Below, piece after piece: positions 15,501-24,575 of a stretch of DNA of 64,000 bases. Numbering within the stretch: the stretch's first letter is position 1; each line of letters starts with the position of its first letter. This DNA is from a virus. Made by a program: the position numbers and the translations under genes. The notes beneath the pieces were generated by a model that saw only the letters and a list, made by a program, of their open reading frames with translations, was not told the DNA's origin and did not search any database. The stretch spans positions 1 to 64,000 of IMG/VR virus record IMGVR_UViG_3300047560_001714; one strand, written 5' to 3'.

Positions 15501-15607
15501 CATATACCGCTACTAGTGGTATTAGAAGTCTTGAAGATGAAAGTACAACTTTTAGTTTAACACCTACTACATTTACAAACAACTTTAGATTTGCAATTCC
15601 AACTTAG
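12533..15607 (+). CDS. Large beta-rich virion structural protein A
   Basis: A 1024-residue Gly/Thr/Ser/Ala-rich protein with no enzyme motif. It contains a recurring unit of the form GTGTSFLTAVLDADKLKPGD...ILVGTNNYFVVDTV. Recognisable copies lie near residues 45-90, 180-220, 365-410 (VGDDIIINGNETTITKI) and 500-550 (GTNTKFLSELHVGAE). This suggests a chain of small beta domains. The ribosome site is AGGAG and a hairpin terminator follows. By position it is probably a tail, baseplate-periphery or fibre protein; the exact part cannot be named from sequence. Confidence 0.7.
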   Translation: MAIISELGKNSAVITYQSTTGADVFGTFGLIDKWIRNDTLQGTASTSGTTVLGANSMFLTQLSSGDIIMLGGYKRIVDTIASDSSFTVTVAFSPDISAANPGTIKVLNPVVGTGTQNTQLAGTASTLDLAYANSNTAGTVSVKAGDVTVTGSSTYFTSECTNSVSTSAVTGTVAVDTSGNITGTGTSFLTAVLDADKLKPGDSILVGTNNYFVVDTVTGDLTATVRVPPASGIAGGAAIAKATNSVVGRTININGRVRVITGITNDTTLNVNAAWDFTDTNLEFKMYPRGTVAVTAANTGITGTNTCFSWDIPSGCQAWVGDELRTFTYLAGATTAATAGISGYPIGYSAISANFSTTMTGLTFRRDDTVVTYTPSGGNLLANEIRVGDDIIINGNETTITKIISATQFKVSTDLPYFDAKTVYKKKKLHGFTLEGTREGITSDTSVTRLGTTTYITANALIGTNTITITALTANVHAVNNIVKIQGAGGPHALLTGTVIVNTNNTISGTNTKFLSELHVGAEILVGNEFTYITAISSDTGATVAPWPNVGSANANQINTGSNSFPIYRTTPLYTFITGTSSNTFTIYHPLKNSLYINGTGGTLGPAVMCPTTTVATNFIEFVYSAPNKMIETSITDINNSYDRKYFGIRYYPFAGTTNTLIGSDGAYNVTVYERWVASWAGAGGVGINLAHGSDGITGLGLSQNTTVTDQTSMTFQTGGYLYLFAKPRYFIVQGKTFGGIQKQWLGCIEFERAQPDDLPSGLGTATPGYSYTGTFSGNYSIAPTTSPFPCFAYFNSNRFPVGATQIPTFPINYTTAAQGVHGSIFSVPRIKGSRGDLVNINSHIYTAATVTTGRWGHLFELGGAGAYTNPTASGAAFVSGTIGNTANTLFQPHLGQIIPYAPNVYNSKRFMFSPVMILGPAWDPDIRGRMFGLKIIPSNLGTLMDTVNVTIESDDFYDKNGTATDHWVITAPGVTTYTFRVIGTATASTYTATSGIRSLEDESTTFSLTPTTFTNNFRFAIPT

Positions 15608-15631
15608 CGCAAACTAAGTAATAAAATTTTA

Positions 15632-15661
15632 AATAGCTGCCTGACCCGCAGCTATTTTTTT
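15632..15661 (+). terminator. Rho-independent terminator
   Basis: AATAGCTGC and GCAGCTATT form a 9-bp stem around CTGACCC, followed by a T run. It ends the transcript of the gene at 12533. Confidence 0.85.
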
Positions 15662-15663
15662 AG

Positions 15664-15671
15664 GTAAATAT
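15664..15671 (+). promoter_or_regulatory. Late promoter core giving a leaderless start
   Basis: GTAAATAT follows the terminator directly. TAAATA ends 5 nt before the ATG at 15676, and no ribosome site is present. Confidence 0.6.
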
Positions 15672-15675
15672 TAGT

Positions 15676-18600
15676 ATGATTATTAACTTCCCTGCTCCAG
15701 GTTCTGAAACCGCAACACAGTTAAATACTGTTTTTGAAAACTTTACTGTACCGTCAAATAGTGGTGCATTATCGTATATTGATACTACCGATATTGAAAT
15801 TGGTACTCCGATTTACATTACAAATTATAAAGTATCCTTTAATGTCGCAGATTGGTATGCTAAAGAATTAAATATTTTATCTAGATCAGTAACAGTGCCT
15901 TCCGGCTCACAAACTTTAAATTTTAACAATAAGTCGGCTAGCTCGTTAATATTACAAGTTGGATATAAAATAAAAATAACCGACTTAGTTTTAAATACTA
16001 GCACAATTGTGACTATTTCTGCTGCTACTATATCAGGTATTACTATTCCAGTGATACCAGGATTTCCGCTATACGGTAACCGATCTATTAGGATTGTAAA
16101 CGTTACAACTGAAATATATCCAAAAACTGCGGTATCTCAAAAAAATGTATCATTGGGGTTAATAATTGCTAATATTATAGCACCTAGAGATAATTTGTTT
16201 TTGTCAGAAACTGCGCCATCAGTTCGCGGCATAAAACTACCGATTAGTCAATCCTTAATATCTAGCCAAATACCAGTTGTTCCGTCTAGACTTAACACAT
16301 ATTCTAATGTTAATATTAAAGGTGACATATTAGTCAATATTACTGATCAGTCAACTAATTTAAAAACTACCTCATCTAATATTATAAACTGGTATGCAAC
16401 AGAAGAGCCTATACTAAAAATTACCACAACATTGCCATCAACTAAAATACTGTATTTTTCTCAACAGTCATATATTCCGTTTTTTAAAGGCAGTACAGTA
16501 CGAGTATCAGCAACACATGGGTTTATTGGGACATTTACTGTATTAGACTGTTCACTGACATCAGTAACTTTGGATAACTGCGCAATCTTTGGTACTGTTG
16601 GAACAACTGTTGATAACATAACAACTACTGTGCGTAAGGTTAGAGATCAAGTTGAATTACCAGCACTACCATTACGTAATTTACTTTATAGTTTAGTTAA
16701 ATCCACTAGTAGTTTTATTGGAAGTACGCCCGTTGTTACACAATTTGAACCTGCAGTAATTAATCAATCACTATCTGTAAGAGAAGTTTCCCCGATAATA
16801 GTAAGTGCAAAACTAAGCACATACGATAACGTTGGTCTTACCGAAGGCGCAGCAGTTACTATTAATAGTATTGTTGAAAACATTTTACCAATTACCGGAA
16901 TGTTAAGTAATGCATCATCCAATGTAGTTAATTGGTATACTAATGAATTGAATATTCTTACTACTACATATACCAATCCTTCAACAGTGACATTGTTCTT
17001 TAATAAACCGACCACAATTGGATCGGATATTGTATTATCAAATTCACAAAGATCGTATATTAGTAAAATTACAGTAATATCATCAACTTTAAATAGTGTA
17101 ACTATTGCAAGACCGGCATTTGATATTAATTTTACCGGATTCTTTACTGGATTCTTTATCTATGTATCTTCAACATTAAATTTCACTTCCACATCATCTA
17201 TTCTGTATAATAGTGGCGGATTTGTTAAATTAAATGCACCAGGGTACTCAACAGTTGTACCTATAATTAGCGGAAATAACTCATCGATCACGGTTGAAGT
17301 CCCATTACAATCACTAACCATGAGTTATACTAGTTTTGAAAATGCAAGTTTATCAGTATATCCAAGTGTAATGGCGTCATCAATGTCGCATACTAGAGAA
17401 AAAATATTCTTAGTTTCCTCTAGAATCGCGGATACGAGCAATGCAGCATCGTTGGATAGAATTGCGTCAGCTGATATCGTACCTAAAATAAAATCAGTAA
17501 ACTTAATTGAACCGTTTTATAATGTTCCTAACTTTGTTGAAAATGTAATAGTATCAACTGGGTCAGTTGACACTGTAATACCAATTACGTTTAGTATACA
17601 GGCATACACTAATAACGTGGTACAATGGTACGAACAAGACCTTAATATCTTAAAGCAAACCGCAATTACACAAACCACATTAATACTATATTTTAATAAT
17701 TCGATTGGGGTTGTCGCGGGTTCAACTATTCGTGTAATAGAATATACCTCTAAACTATATAGATTGTTAACCGTTATTTCTGCAAATTCGTATAGTGCAA
17801 CTGTTGCGTATGATTCATCTCTTATAATTAATAATTTATATGTATATGTCAAAACTACCCAATCGTTTACACAAAAATCGTTTATTCCATATATTATTAC
17901 AGGTATTGTATCATTAAAATTACCAAATAGTACAATAGTGATTAATACAAGTATTATCAACAGTACATCATCATCGATTGAGTTTGTTAAAACATCAGTA
18001 ATAAATACTGCCGGGGCAACTATATCTGATGCTAATCCATCATACTATCCTCAAATTAAAGTTGCTACAACACAACTACCTTTAACCCCAAGAGAGAACT
18101 TATATTATGCGGTGGTATTGCCATATTATAGAACAGCACAAACTGTAAAACCGGCAACAGAAGAACCAAGAACATTTAGTAATTTTGGAAAAATATCTGC
18201 ATTTAAAACAGATCAGTATCAAGGCTTTATTGTTCCTAAGAATGATAAAGTTCAAACTGTTAAATTTACTGCATCTGCAACTAGTGTATCAGTCGGCGAC
18301 GTTACGTCATTACCTAAATTTTCAACAGTACCAACTGCAATAACTGCATCTGCAGTAGGACAAACAGTTTACAACGTACCAACTTGGTATGGGTTTGAAT
18401 TAAACATATTGCAACGACAGTCTACCGTAAGTTCAACAACACGATTGGTCTTTAATAACGCCAGCAGTTATAATTACTTATTTTCGGTCGGCGACACTGT
18501 AAAACTATACAGATTAAATTATTACGTGTATGTTGAAATCCTAAGCGCAACACTAACGACTATTACGTTTATAACTCCAAACGGATTTCCTAATGACACA

Positions 18601-19131
18601 TCAGGTTTGACTATTCAAAATTATTCGTCAACGATATATCCAAAAGATGTAACATACGCAGAGATGGCACCACTTGGTATGCCGCGTGATGTACAGATAC
18701 CTCGTCAAAACTTAATATCTGCTGAATACATAAAACCAAATCAAAGAGGTTCTACTGATTTTAATATTGATAGAACCGAAAGTGCGGTAATTACGAGTGG
18801 GTTACTTGGCAAATTTAAAGTTGATATAATTGCGGTCGAACCTATTAACAAGGCCAACACCCTTAATAAACCATTATTTACAGTAGTTAATATTGCTGCT
18901 AAGATTAATGTTGGTAAAGTTACCCAATTTGCTAAAATTGCAGGAGACGCAGTTTCAGTTTCTAACAGTAAGGGTGTTATAATTAAAAACGATAAACTAA
19001 CATCGATTGATCAGATTATATCCAGCGAAGGTATAATTAAACAATTTAAAGTAGATCGTATTGCGGGGATAACATCAGAACCAGCAAAAATTATAGTAAC
19101 ACCATTATCTCCGATACAGTTTTGGAATTAG
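15676..19131 (+). CDS. Large virion structural protein B with internal repeats
   Basis: A 1151-residue Ser/Thr/Ile/Val-rich protein. At least five copies of a unit of the form [VI]xxWY..ELNIL(..)T..S...L.FNN occur near residues 56, 240, 419, 654 and 901 (for example VADWYAKELNILSRS, VNWYTNELNILTTTY, TWYGFELNILQRQ). Each is followed by a small beta segment, so the protein is a string of ~200-residue repeat domains. No ribosome site precedes the ATG, which sits 5 nt after a late-promoter core. Probably a tail or baseplate-associated fibre; function unknown. Confidence 0.7.
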   Translation: MIINFPAPGSETATQLNTVFENFTVPSNSGALSYIDTTDIEIGTPIYITNYKVSFNVADWYAKELNILSRSVTVPSGSQTLNFNNKSASSLILQVGYKIKITDLVLNTSTIVTISAATISGITIPVIPGFPLYGNRSIRIVNVTTEIYPKTAVSQKNVSLGLIIANIIAPRDNLFLSETAPSVRGIKLPISQSLISSQIPVVPSRLNTYSNVNIKGDILVNITDQSTNLKTTSSNIINWYATEEPILKITTTLPSTKILYFSQQSYIPFFKGSTVRVSATHGFIGTFTVLDCSLTSVTLDNCAIFGTVGTTVDNITTTVRKVRDQVELPALPLRNLLYSLVKSTSSFIGSTPVVTQFEPAVINQSLSVREVSPIIVSAKLSTYDNVGLTEGAAVTINSIVENILPITGMLSNASSNVVNWYTNELNILTTTYTNPSTVTLFFNKPTTIGSDIVLSNSQRSYISKITVISSTLNSVTIARPAFDINFTGFFTGFFIYVSSTLNFTSTSSILYNSGGFVKLNAPGYSTVVPIISGNNSSITVEVPLQSLTMSYTSFENASLSVYPSVMASSMSHTREKIFLVSSRIADTSNAASLDRIASADIVPKIKSVNLIEPFYNVPNFVENVIVSTGSVDTVIPITFSIQAYTNNVVQWYEQDLNILKQTAITQTTLILYFNNSIGVVAGSTIRVIEYTSKLYRLLTVISANSYSATVAYDSSLIINNLYVYVKTTQSFTQKSFIPYIITGIVSLKLPNSTIVINTSIINSTSSSIEFVKTSVINTAGATISDANPSYYPQIKVATTQLPLTPRENLYYAVVLPYYRTAQTVKPATEEPRTFSNFGKISAFKTDQYQGFIVPKNDKVQTVKFTASATSVSVGDVTSLPKFSTVPTAITASAVGQTVYNVPTWYGFELNILQRQSTVSSTTRLVFNNASSYNYLFSVGDTVKLYRLNYYVYVEILSATLTTITFITPNGFPNDTSGLTIQNYSSTIYPKDVTYAEMAPLGMPRDVQIPRQNLISAEYIKPNQRGSTDFNIDRTESAVITSGLLGKFKVDIIAVEPINKANTLNKPLFTVVNIAAKINVGKVTQFAKIAGDAVSVSNSKGVIIKNDKLTSIDQIISSEGIIKQFKVDRIAGITSEPAKIIVTPLSPIQFWN

Positions 19132-19139
19132 CTAAATAT
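19132..19139 (+). promoter_or_regulatory. Late promoter core
   Basis: CTAAATAT right after the stop at 19131, 29 nt before the next start, which has a GAGGA ribosome site. Confidence 0.5.
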
Positions 19140-19168
19140 AATATAAACATTAACACGAGGACAACACT

Positions 19169-19420
19169 ATGTTTGACGATTTAAATTCGGCATTCCCAGA
19201 TCATGACTACTTTTATGAAGTATCTGGTCTTACATTGAATGAAGCAATGGAATACTGCGCACGACTTTCAGCAGGTAACCCGCATATTTTTAACTTCAAC
19301 GGCAAAGTTATATTTGCTTCACAACAACCGGTGTCAACGACTGATATTTCATGGTTAACAGAAGTACCAGGTTCACCAACTATTTTAGCAGAAGATGTTT
19401 CTGCTACACCATCTGAATAA
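19169..19420 (+). CDS. Hypothetical small protein
   Basis: An 83-residue acidic protein (MFDDLNSAFPDHDYFYEVSGLTLNEAMEYC...). I do not recognise it. It lies between two giant structural genes with 12 nt to the next start, so it may be an assembly helper or minor virion protein. Confidence 0.6.
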   Translation: MFDDLNSAFPDHDYFYEVSGLTLNEAMEYCARLSAGNPHIFNFNGKVIFASQQPVSTTDISWLTEVPGSPTILAEDVSATPSE

Positions 19421-19432
19421 TAGGAGAGGCTG

Positions 19433-22400
19433 ATGGCAAAACGAATAGTCTTAGAATCATATTCATTTGACAAAGTTAACAAAATTGTTACAATTAACAA
19501 TAGATATCTGCGTAGAGAACAACTGATATTAATCACAAATATTGATAAAAATACCGTAATTTATAATTTTGCAGATACCACATTTTCAATTGATACTTGG
19601 GAAACCTCAGTAACACCAAATGCAGAATATACAAAAATTACATTAAAAAACACTGGAAACCCACTAGCGTTTGATAATATGAGTAATACAGATAAACTAT
19701 CCATTTTAGTTGAAGAAACTAATGAATCGTTTCAACCTGATGAAGCAAGAATGGACCCAGTTGGTAAACTCAGAGTGAGTACTCCACAGTCATTAATCGA
19801 CACTGACTTTGAATACGGTCCACAACCTACAAAATGGGAAACGGTTGGATTAGTAAATAATCGTCCATCAGCATATTACGACCCTACTGTCTTTTTTCAA
19901 GCAGGTATTAGTAATATTACTGCAACTAACGCTAGCAGAACTGTAACCGTTTCATTACCATCATCAGCGGTATATTCTGCATCGTGTACACCGGCGGTTG
20001 GTTCAAACTCACTAGCTGTTACATCAACTGCTGGTTTGCAAGTAGGTATGTATTTAATAGCTGCATCATCAGGCCTTCCACTTGGCGCTATGGTTACTAG
20101 TATTACTTCTACAACTGCATTTACAGTAAACTATGTAGCAAACACTACAACTGCGGCAACTATGAACTTTGCGTTAGTAAGTCCAATTGCACCAATATAT
20201 ATTCAAGACACAACAGTGCCAATGTTAAACGGTTGGACAATACCAACATCAGTAACTTATGTTGCAGCAACCACCTCATCGTTTACATACACAGCTCGTG
20301 AAAACTTTACAGGTACTACAGGTAACGTTAACGACACTAGCAAAACATATATATACCCTGGATATTTCTTCAGTGGTGCAGGTATTCCGGTTTCCACTGC
20401 GGCTACTGTAACTAATTCATTTACAAACTCAGGTACTATTGTATCAGTTACTACATTAACTGCACACGGATTAAGTATTGGACAAGGAATTTATGTTACA
20501 AATTTAACGGCTACCACTAACCCTCCAAATGGTGCATGGATTGTTAAAACAACTCCTACTGCAAACACATTCACATACGAAGTAATCAATGCTCCAACTG
20601 GTACTATAGTTGCAGGGTGGGTAAGTGCAGCACAGTCAACTGCATTAACACTTAATGTAACTTCAGTATCTGGTGGTACTATTGTTTCTATTGGTGGGCC
20701 AGTAACCGCAGGTACAAATTACAACGTTGGAGACATTGTTCCAATTAGTACAGGTACTGGCGGATTGGCTAAAATCTTGTCAATTACTGGTGGCGGTGTA
20801 GTTAATCAGGTTGGTATTTTACATGCCGGGACCGCTTCTTACACAACTGGCACACTAGCAACTACTGCGGCAACTTATGCGTGTAATGTATTATTCCCTA
20901 GATCATGGGGAACAGCAGTGCATCGTGCTTTTGACGGTGGGGTTTCATTCTCAGCTGGTTTACCGTATCATGGTAATCAAACAATTCGCCAAACACGTCG
21001 TTACTTTAGATATCAATCTGGTAAAGGTATTCAATTTAATACAGGCACAAATATGTGTTCACCTTTCCAACTTGATAGTATTGTAGTTTCTGGTACTAAC
21101 TTAGTAACAGTAACTACTAAGTACTCACATAATTTGTACATGAATAATTCCGCTACGGCAAATGGTCCAACTGTTAGAATCTCAGGCGCTGGTGCACCGC
21201 ATACCGCATTAAATGGTGACTGGGTAGTGACAGGTGTCACTAGCGATACAACATTTACATTTTCAGTAAGTTCATTTTCCAACGGGCAAGTTGTTAATGC
21301 CGCTGGTGGCTCATTAACTGTTCAACCATATAAATGGTACGGTGCTAGTACACGTATCGGAATGTTTGATCAACAAAATGGTTTCTTCTTTCAATACGAC
21401 GGCGCTAACGTGTCAGTTAATCGCAGATCTAGTACATATCAGTTACCTGGTGCAATTAGTAACTTATGCTGCGGTTCAGCTACTGTAACAGGTGTTGGTT
21501 CAAGATGGAATGTTGATTTAGTGCCGTATGATTTTATTGTTATTCGCGGTCAAAGCTATATGGTACTTAGTATCGAATCAGCAACATCAATGACAATATG
21601 CCCAGAGTACAAAGGAACTGCAATTCTTGCTCCAACATTGGCTGTTATTAGTAAAACGGTTGACTATAAAGTAAATCAAGCATCTTGGAATATTGATAAA
21701 TGCGATGGTACTGGTGCAAGTGGGTTCAATCTTGATATTTCAAAAATGCAAATGTGGATGATGGATTATTCATGGTATGGGGCAGGTGCTATTAGATTTG
21801 GTTTTAAAAATCAAAGAGGTGAAATTATGTATGTTCACCGTATGGCACACGGTAACCAACAAACTGAAGCATTTATGCGTAGTGGTAACTTACCGGCACG
21901 ATATGAAGTTAATACATTTTGGCCTGTTACTAAATTAGTTCCAATGGCTGCTAGTCCAAGTACGTTTACATTAGCAAATAACGGAGCATCGTTTACTGTT
22001 AGTGATGCAACTGGTTTCCCTCCAGCCGGTTATGTTACCTTTAGTGGACATACTACTGCATCACCTCTTGCAGGTGCGATGCCTACGATCGAATATGTTA
22101 AATATACATCATTAACTGGTAACGTGTTTAGTGGTCTTACACGAGGATGTACGGTAGGGTCAAATCCAATTATCGGTCCAGGCGGGTTAACAGCAGCTGG
22201 CGGTAGTGCTGCAACTACATATGATTTTACTAACGCACCATGTGCGGTTTCATTATGGGCGCCGCAATCTTCTACTACATTAAGTCACTGGGGTTCTGCA
22301 GTTGTAATGGATGGTAGATTTGACGACGATAAAGCGTTTATATTTAACTATGGTAATTCTGCATCTGCAACGTATGCAACTTCGGGTACTAGATATCCGG

Positions 22401-22876
22401 TGTTTAGTATCAGATTGGCACCTAGTGTTGATGCTGGCTTAACTGGTTTATTAGGTGCTAGAGAGATTATTAATAGAATGCAATTAACACCAGTATCTTG
22501 CGGTGTGTTTTCAACTAGTGCCGCTGCGGTTAGAGTTGAATTGTTCTTAAACTCTAGAGTTAATACCGGTACGTTTGTACCAGTCGGTGGTTCAAGTTTA
22601 GCACAATATGCAACTCATGGTACTTCTGGGGTATTATCAGGTGGTGAATGTATATTTACGTTCTTTGCACCTGCTGGTAGTGTTAGTTCTCAAGATTTAT
22701 CTAAAGTACGTGACTTAGGTACAAGTATTTTAGGTGGCGGAAATACATTAGCATATCCAACGACTCCGTTAAACATATACCCAGACGGTCCAGACGTATT
22801 AACATTATGTGTTACACCATTAGCGGCTAATGCCGTTGTAGCTGCTCGTATTAACTGGTCCGAGGCCCAAGCTTAG
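19433..22876 (+). CDS. Large virion structural protein C
   Basis: A 1147-residue protein with a strong AGGAGAGG ribosome site. The N-terminal ~125 residues are a separate domain. Residues ~110-145 contain DPVGKLRVSTPQSLIDTDF and a following YGPQPTKWETV stretch, familiar from structural proteins of T4-like marine phages. The middle and C-terminus are Thr/Val/Gly-rich beta sequence (repeats such as GTNLVTVTT and SGTIVSVTT). No enzyme motif is seen. It is probably a baseplate or tail-fibre-network protein and ends at a strong terminator. Confidence 0.7.
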   Translation: MAKRIVLESYSFDKVNKIVTINNRYLRREQLILITNIDKNTVIYNFADTTFSIDTWETSVTPNAEYTKITLKNTGNPLAFDNMSNTDKLSILVEETNESFQPDEARMDPVGKLRVSTPQSLIDTDFEYGPQPTKWETVGLVNNRPSAYYDPTVFFQAGISNITATNASRTVTVSLPSSAVYSASCTPAVGSNSLAVTSTAGLQVGMYLIAASSGLPLGAMVTSITSTTAFTVNYVANTTTAATMNFALVSPIAPIYIQDTTVPMLNGWTIPTSVTYVAATTSSFTYTARENFTGTTGNVNDTSKTYIYPGYFFSGAGIPVSTAATVTNSFTNSGTIVSVTTLTAHGLSIGQGIYVTNLTATTNPPNGAWIVKTTPTANTFTYEVINAPTGTIVAGWVSAAQSTALTLNVTSVSGGTIVSIGGPVTAGTNYNVGDIVPISTGTGGLAKILSITGGGVVNQVGILHAGTASYTTGTLATTAATYACNVLFPRSWGTAVHRAFDGGVSFSAGLPYHGNQTIRQTRRYFRYQSGKGIQFNTGTNMCSPFQLDSIVVSGTNLVTVTTKYSHNLYMNNSATANGPTVRISGAGAPHTALNGDWVVTGVTSDTTFTFSVSSFSNGQVVNAAGGSLTVQPYKWYGASTRIGMFDQQNGFFFQYDGANVSVNRRSSTYQLPGAISNLCCGSATVTGVGSRWNVDLVPYDFIVIRGQSYMVLSIESATSMTICPEYKGTAILAPTLAVISKTVDYKVNQASWNIDKCDGTGASGFNLDISKMQMWMMDYSWYGAGAIRFGFKNQRGEIMYVHRMAHGNQQTEAFMRSGNLPARYEVNTFWPVTKLVPMAASPSTFTLANNGASFTVSDATGFPPAGYVTFSGHTTASPLAGAMPTIEYVKYTSLTGNVFSGLTRGCTVGSNPIIGPGGLTAAGGSAATTYDFTNAPCAVSLWAPQSSTTLSHWGSAVVMDGRFDDDKAFIFNYGNSASATYATSGTRYPVFSIRLAPSVDAGLTGLLGAREIINRMQLTPVSCGVFSTSAAAVRVELFLNSRVNTGTFVPVGGSSLAQYATHGTSGVLSGGECIFTFFAPAGSVSSQDLSKVRDLGTSILGGGNTLAYPTTPLNIYPDGPDVLTLCVTPLAANAVVAARINWSEAQA

Positions 22877-22883
22877 TCCATTG

Positions 22884-22911
22884 AAATCCCCAGTTCGCTG
22901 GGGATTTTCTT
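22884..22911 (+). terminator. Rho-independent terminator
   Basis: AAATCCCCAG and CTGGGGATTT form a stem around TTCG, followed by TCTTTTG. Strong terminator after structural protein C. Confidence 0.85.
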
Positions 22912-22921
22912 TTGTATTATC

Positions 22922-22929
22922 CTAAATAC
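22922..22929 (+). promoter_or_regulatory. Late promoter core giving a leaderless start
   Basis: CTAAATAC; TAAATA ends exactly 5 nt before the ATG at 22934 (spacer CTAGT). No ribosome site is present. Confidence 0.6.
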
Positions 22930-22933
22930 TAGT

Positions 22934-23335
22934 ATGAAACTTAGAGAACTATTATCAGAAGGATTACAGCAAGATAGTGCAATAAAAATTATTGACAAAT
23001 TTTTAAAATTTGCTGCATCCGAACTTGAATTACCACAGTTACCAAAGATTGATCTCCAACGGGATAACGGGCGTTCCATAGAACACCGCAGTTTTGGTGG
23101 GTATGGTGGCCATAGCATTACTGTAACATTGACTAATCGTCATATTATGGATGTATGTCGTACTTTGGCGCATGAATTAGTACACTATAAACAAGATCTT
23201 AACGACCAGTTAAATCCAGATAGTGGTAAAGATGGTAGTCCAGAAGAAAATGAAGCTAATGCGATGGCGGCGGTGGTTATGAGGAAATGGGGTAAGAAAC
23301 ATCCCACTTTGTTTAGTAAACAAGCTGTTGAATAA
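22934..23335 (+). CDS. Small zinc metallopeptidase-like protein with capsid-targeting-like N-terminus
   Basis: A 133-residue protein. It begins MKLRELLSEGLQQ, matching the T4 capsid-targeting pattern with a likely LxE-G cleavage site. Residues ~75-92 contain TLAHELVHYKQDL, an HExxH zinc site. EENEANAMAAVVMRKW then supplies a plausible third ligand (Glu), as in gluzincin or SprT-like small peptidases. It could act inside the head or be injected with the DNA; that is inference. No ribosome site; it is read from a late promoter 5 nt upstream and followed by a bidirectional terminator. Confidence 0.7.
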   Translation: MKLRELLSEGLQQDSAIKIIDKFLKFAASELELPQLPKIDLQRDNGRSIEHRSFGGYGGHSITVTLTNRHIMDVCRTLAHELVHYKQDLNDQLNPDSGKDGSPEENEANAMAAVVMRKWGKKHPTLFSKQAVE

Positions 23336-23337
23336 AT

Positions 23338-23363
23338 AAAAGGCCCTTTACGGGCCTTTTTGT
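23338..23363. terminator. Bidirectional terminator between convergent genes
   Basis: AAAAGGCCC and GGGCCTTTT form a 9-bp stem with T runs on both strands, between the plus gene ending at 23335 and the minus gene ending at 23363. Confidence 0.85.
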
Positions 23364-23545
23364 TATTTGTTTGAAACAAACGTATTCATCTTAGATGCGG
23401 TGTTTAAAATATCTTCAATCGTCGGCACGGTTGCATCAAGCCCGACACCGTGTTCTGTGTTAAATTTAGAAAACTCAAAATCAAATGCTAATTTTATTAA
23501 ATCTGCTCTAATATCAAATCCTGTGCGTCCTGCTTTATGTTCCAT
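23363..23545 (-). CDS. Hypothetical small protein on the minus strand
   Basis: A 60-residue protein beginning MEHKAGRTGFDIRADLIKLA. It is a real gene: it has an AGGAG ribosome site 8 nt before the ATG and a near-perfect sigma70-type promoter upstream, and ends at a terminator. Short proteins with a GFDIRADLLKLA-like start are known in T4-like phages without a function. The early-type promoter and isolated minus orientation suggest early expression against the surrounding late genes. Confidence 0.65.
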   Translation of the reverse strand: MEHKAGRTGFDIRADLIKLAFDFEFSKFNTEHGVGLDATVPTIEDILNTASKMNTFVSNK

Positions 23546-23574
23546 GATGGATCTCCTGTGTTGTTATGTGGTAT

Positions 23575-23602
23575 ATTATACCATTATAATATAAAATGTC
23601 AA
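23575..23602 (-). promoter_or_regulatory. Sigma70-type early promoter
   Basis: On the minus strand TTGACA (23602-23597), 16-bp spacer, TATAAT (23580-23575). It drives the 60-residue minus-strand gene. Confidence 0.75.
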
Positions 23603-23621
23603 GATATATTTTAAAATTACC

Positions 23622-23629
23622 ATAAATAC
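23622..23629 (+). promoter_or_regulatory. Late promoter core
   Basis: ATAAATAC, 32 nt before the start at 23662. Confidence 0.5.
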
Positions 23630-23661
23630 TGTATAAGCAATACTACTATACGGAAACAATA

Positions 23662-23916
23662 ATGCGTAAAAGTACAAGAAGCATTTTGCAAGAATTAAGT
23701 AATATTAACATGAGCCGCGATACCGATATGTTAGTTGAAAATCGTGGATATAACATTATTCAAAGTGCTATCAATTTATTAGAATCAATAAGAGAAAACT
23801 ATGATGAAGAAATTGCGTCCGATTTAGAACGTAGATTCATTAGTAGTATTAAAGCTGGAAATACGGCTAAATTTAAACGTGGTATTAAAAAAATACAAGA
23901 AAATAAGCAAAAATAA
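23662..23916 (+). CDS. Hypothetical helical protein
   Basis: An 84-residue mostly helical, basic-ended protein (MRKSTRSILQELSNINMSRD...KAGNTAKFKRGIKKI). It resembles small conserved proteins of T4-like phages found near structural genes; no function is known to me. The SILQEL stretch could be a prohead-protease-type site. A late promoter lies upstream. Confidence 0.6.
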   Translation: MRKSTRSILQELSNINMSRDTDMLVENRGYNIIQSAINLLESIRENYDEEIASDLERRFISSIKAGNTAKFKRGIKKIQENKQK

Positions 23917-23935
23917 TACCTTTTTTCATTTTAAG

Positions 23936-23943
23936 ATAAATAA
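23936..23943 (+). promoter_or_regulatory. Late promoter core
   Basis: ATAAATAA, 51 nt before the gene at 23995, which has its own AGGAG ribosome site. Confidence 0.45.
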
Positions 23944-23994
23944 TATTACAAGCTCACAGAGTAGTGAGTTAAAAAGCATATAGGAGAAAATATT

Positions 23995-24510
23995 ATGCCT
24001 TCATTAATTGGTACAACCGTTACCGCAAACTATTTAAAAACTACACCAACAACACAATTTGGTACACGTGCATTACGTATCTTGAAAGTCGTTGCTAACA
24101 ATGCTGGCGACAGTGACATCGATTTCACAGCACAAAAATATGCTGTAACTGGTGCAACAACTGGTGCATTCACTGGTGCATATACTGACAGTGCAAGCTA
24201 CTATTCAGTGGCAGTTCGTGCAATTCAAACATGCGCAGAAATCTATGCAATTGGTCAACCAGATGCAACTTCATTCATTGCGGTCGTTTCATATGACACA
24301 AACAATGATTCAGATGGTAGTTCAAACGTTCCAGGTGCATGGGGTGATTTGGAAACAGCTATTCAAGACGCAGTTCAAGCAATGTTAGGTAACAAAACAC
24401 CTGTTGCTAGTGCTGGATTCGCAGCTAATACAACTATTACAGTAACAGCAATCGATGTTGCTGGTGGTGCACAAAACTTCGTTGGTGGTTCAATTGGTAA
24501 TTTAGTTTAA
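23995..24510 (+). CDS. Putative virion structural protein
   Basis: A 171-residue Ala/Thr/Gly-rich protein (MPSLIGTTVTANYLKTTPTTQFGTR...). Composition, a strong AGGAG site, its own late promoter and its own terminator point to an abundant virion protein, perhaps a head or tail decoration protein. Similar proteins occur in T4-like marine phages. No motif defines its place in the particle. Confidence 0.6.
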   Translation: MPSLIGTTVTANYLKTTPTTQFGTRALRILKVVANNAGDSDIDFTAQKYAVTGATTGAFTGAYTDSASYYSVAVRAIQTCAEIYAIGQPDATSFIAVVSYDTNNDSDGSSNVPGAWGDLETAIQDAVQAMLGNKTPVASAGFAANTTITVTAIDVAGGAQNFVGGSIGNLV

Positions 24511-24536
24511 TAACTAATTATCCATCATACTAAAAG

Positions 24537-24568
24537 TGGGGCTTACATTTTGTAAGCCCTATTTTTTT
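24537..24568 (+). terminator. Rho-independent terminator
   Basis: GGGGCTTACA and TGTAAGCCC form a stem with loop TTT, followed by a run of seven T. Confidence 0.85.
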
Positions 24569-24575
24569 GTCTAGT

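Noticed and set aside
23367-23594. Plus-strand open frame opposite the 60-residue minus-strand gene
   Set aside because: No ribosome site, and it runs through the minus-strand gene's promoter and ribosome site.
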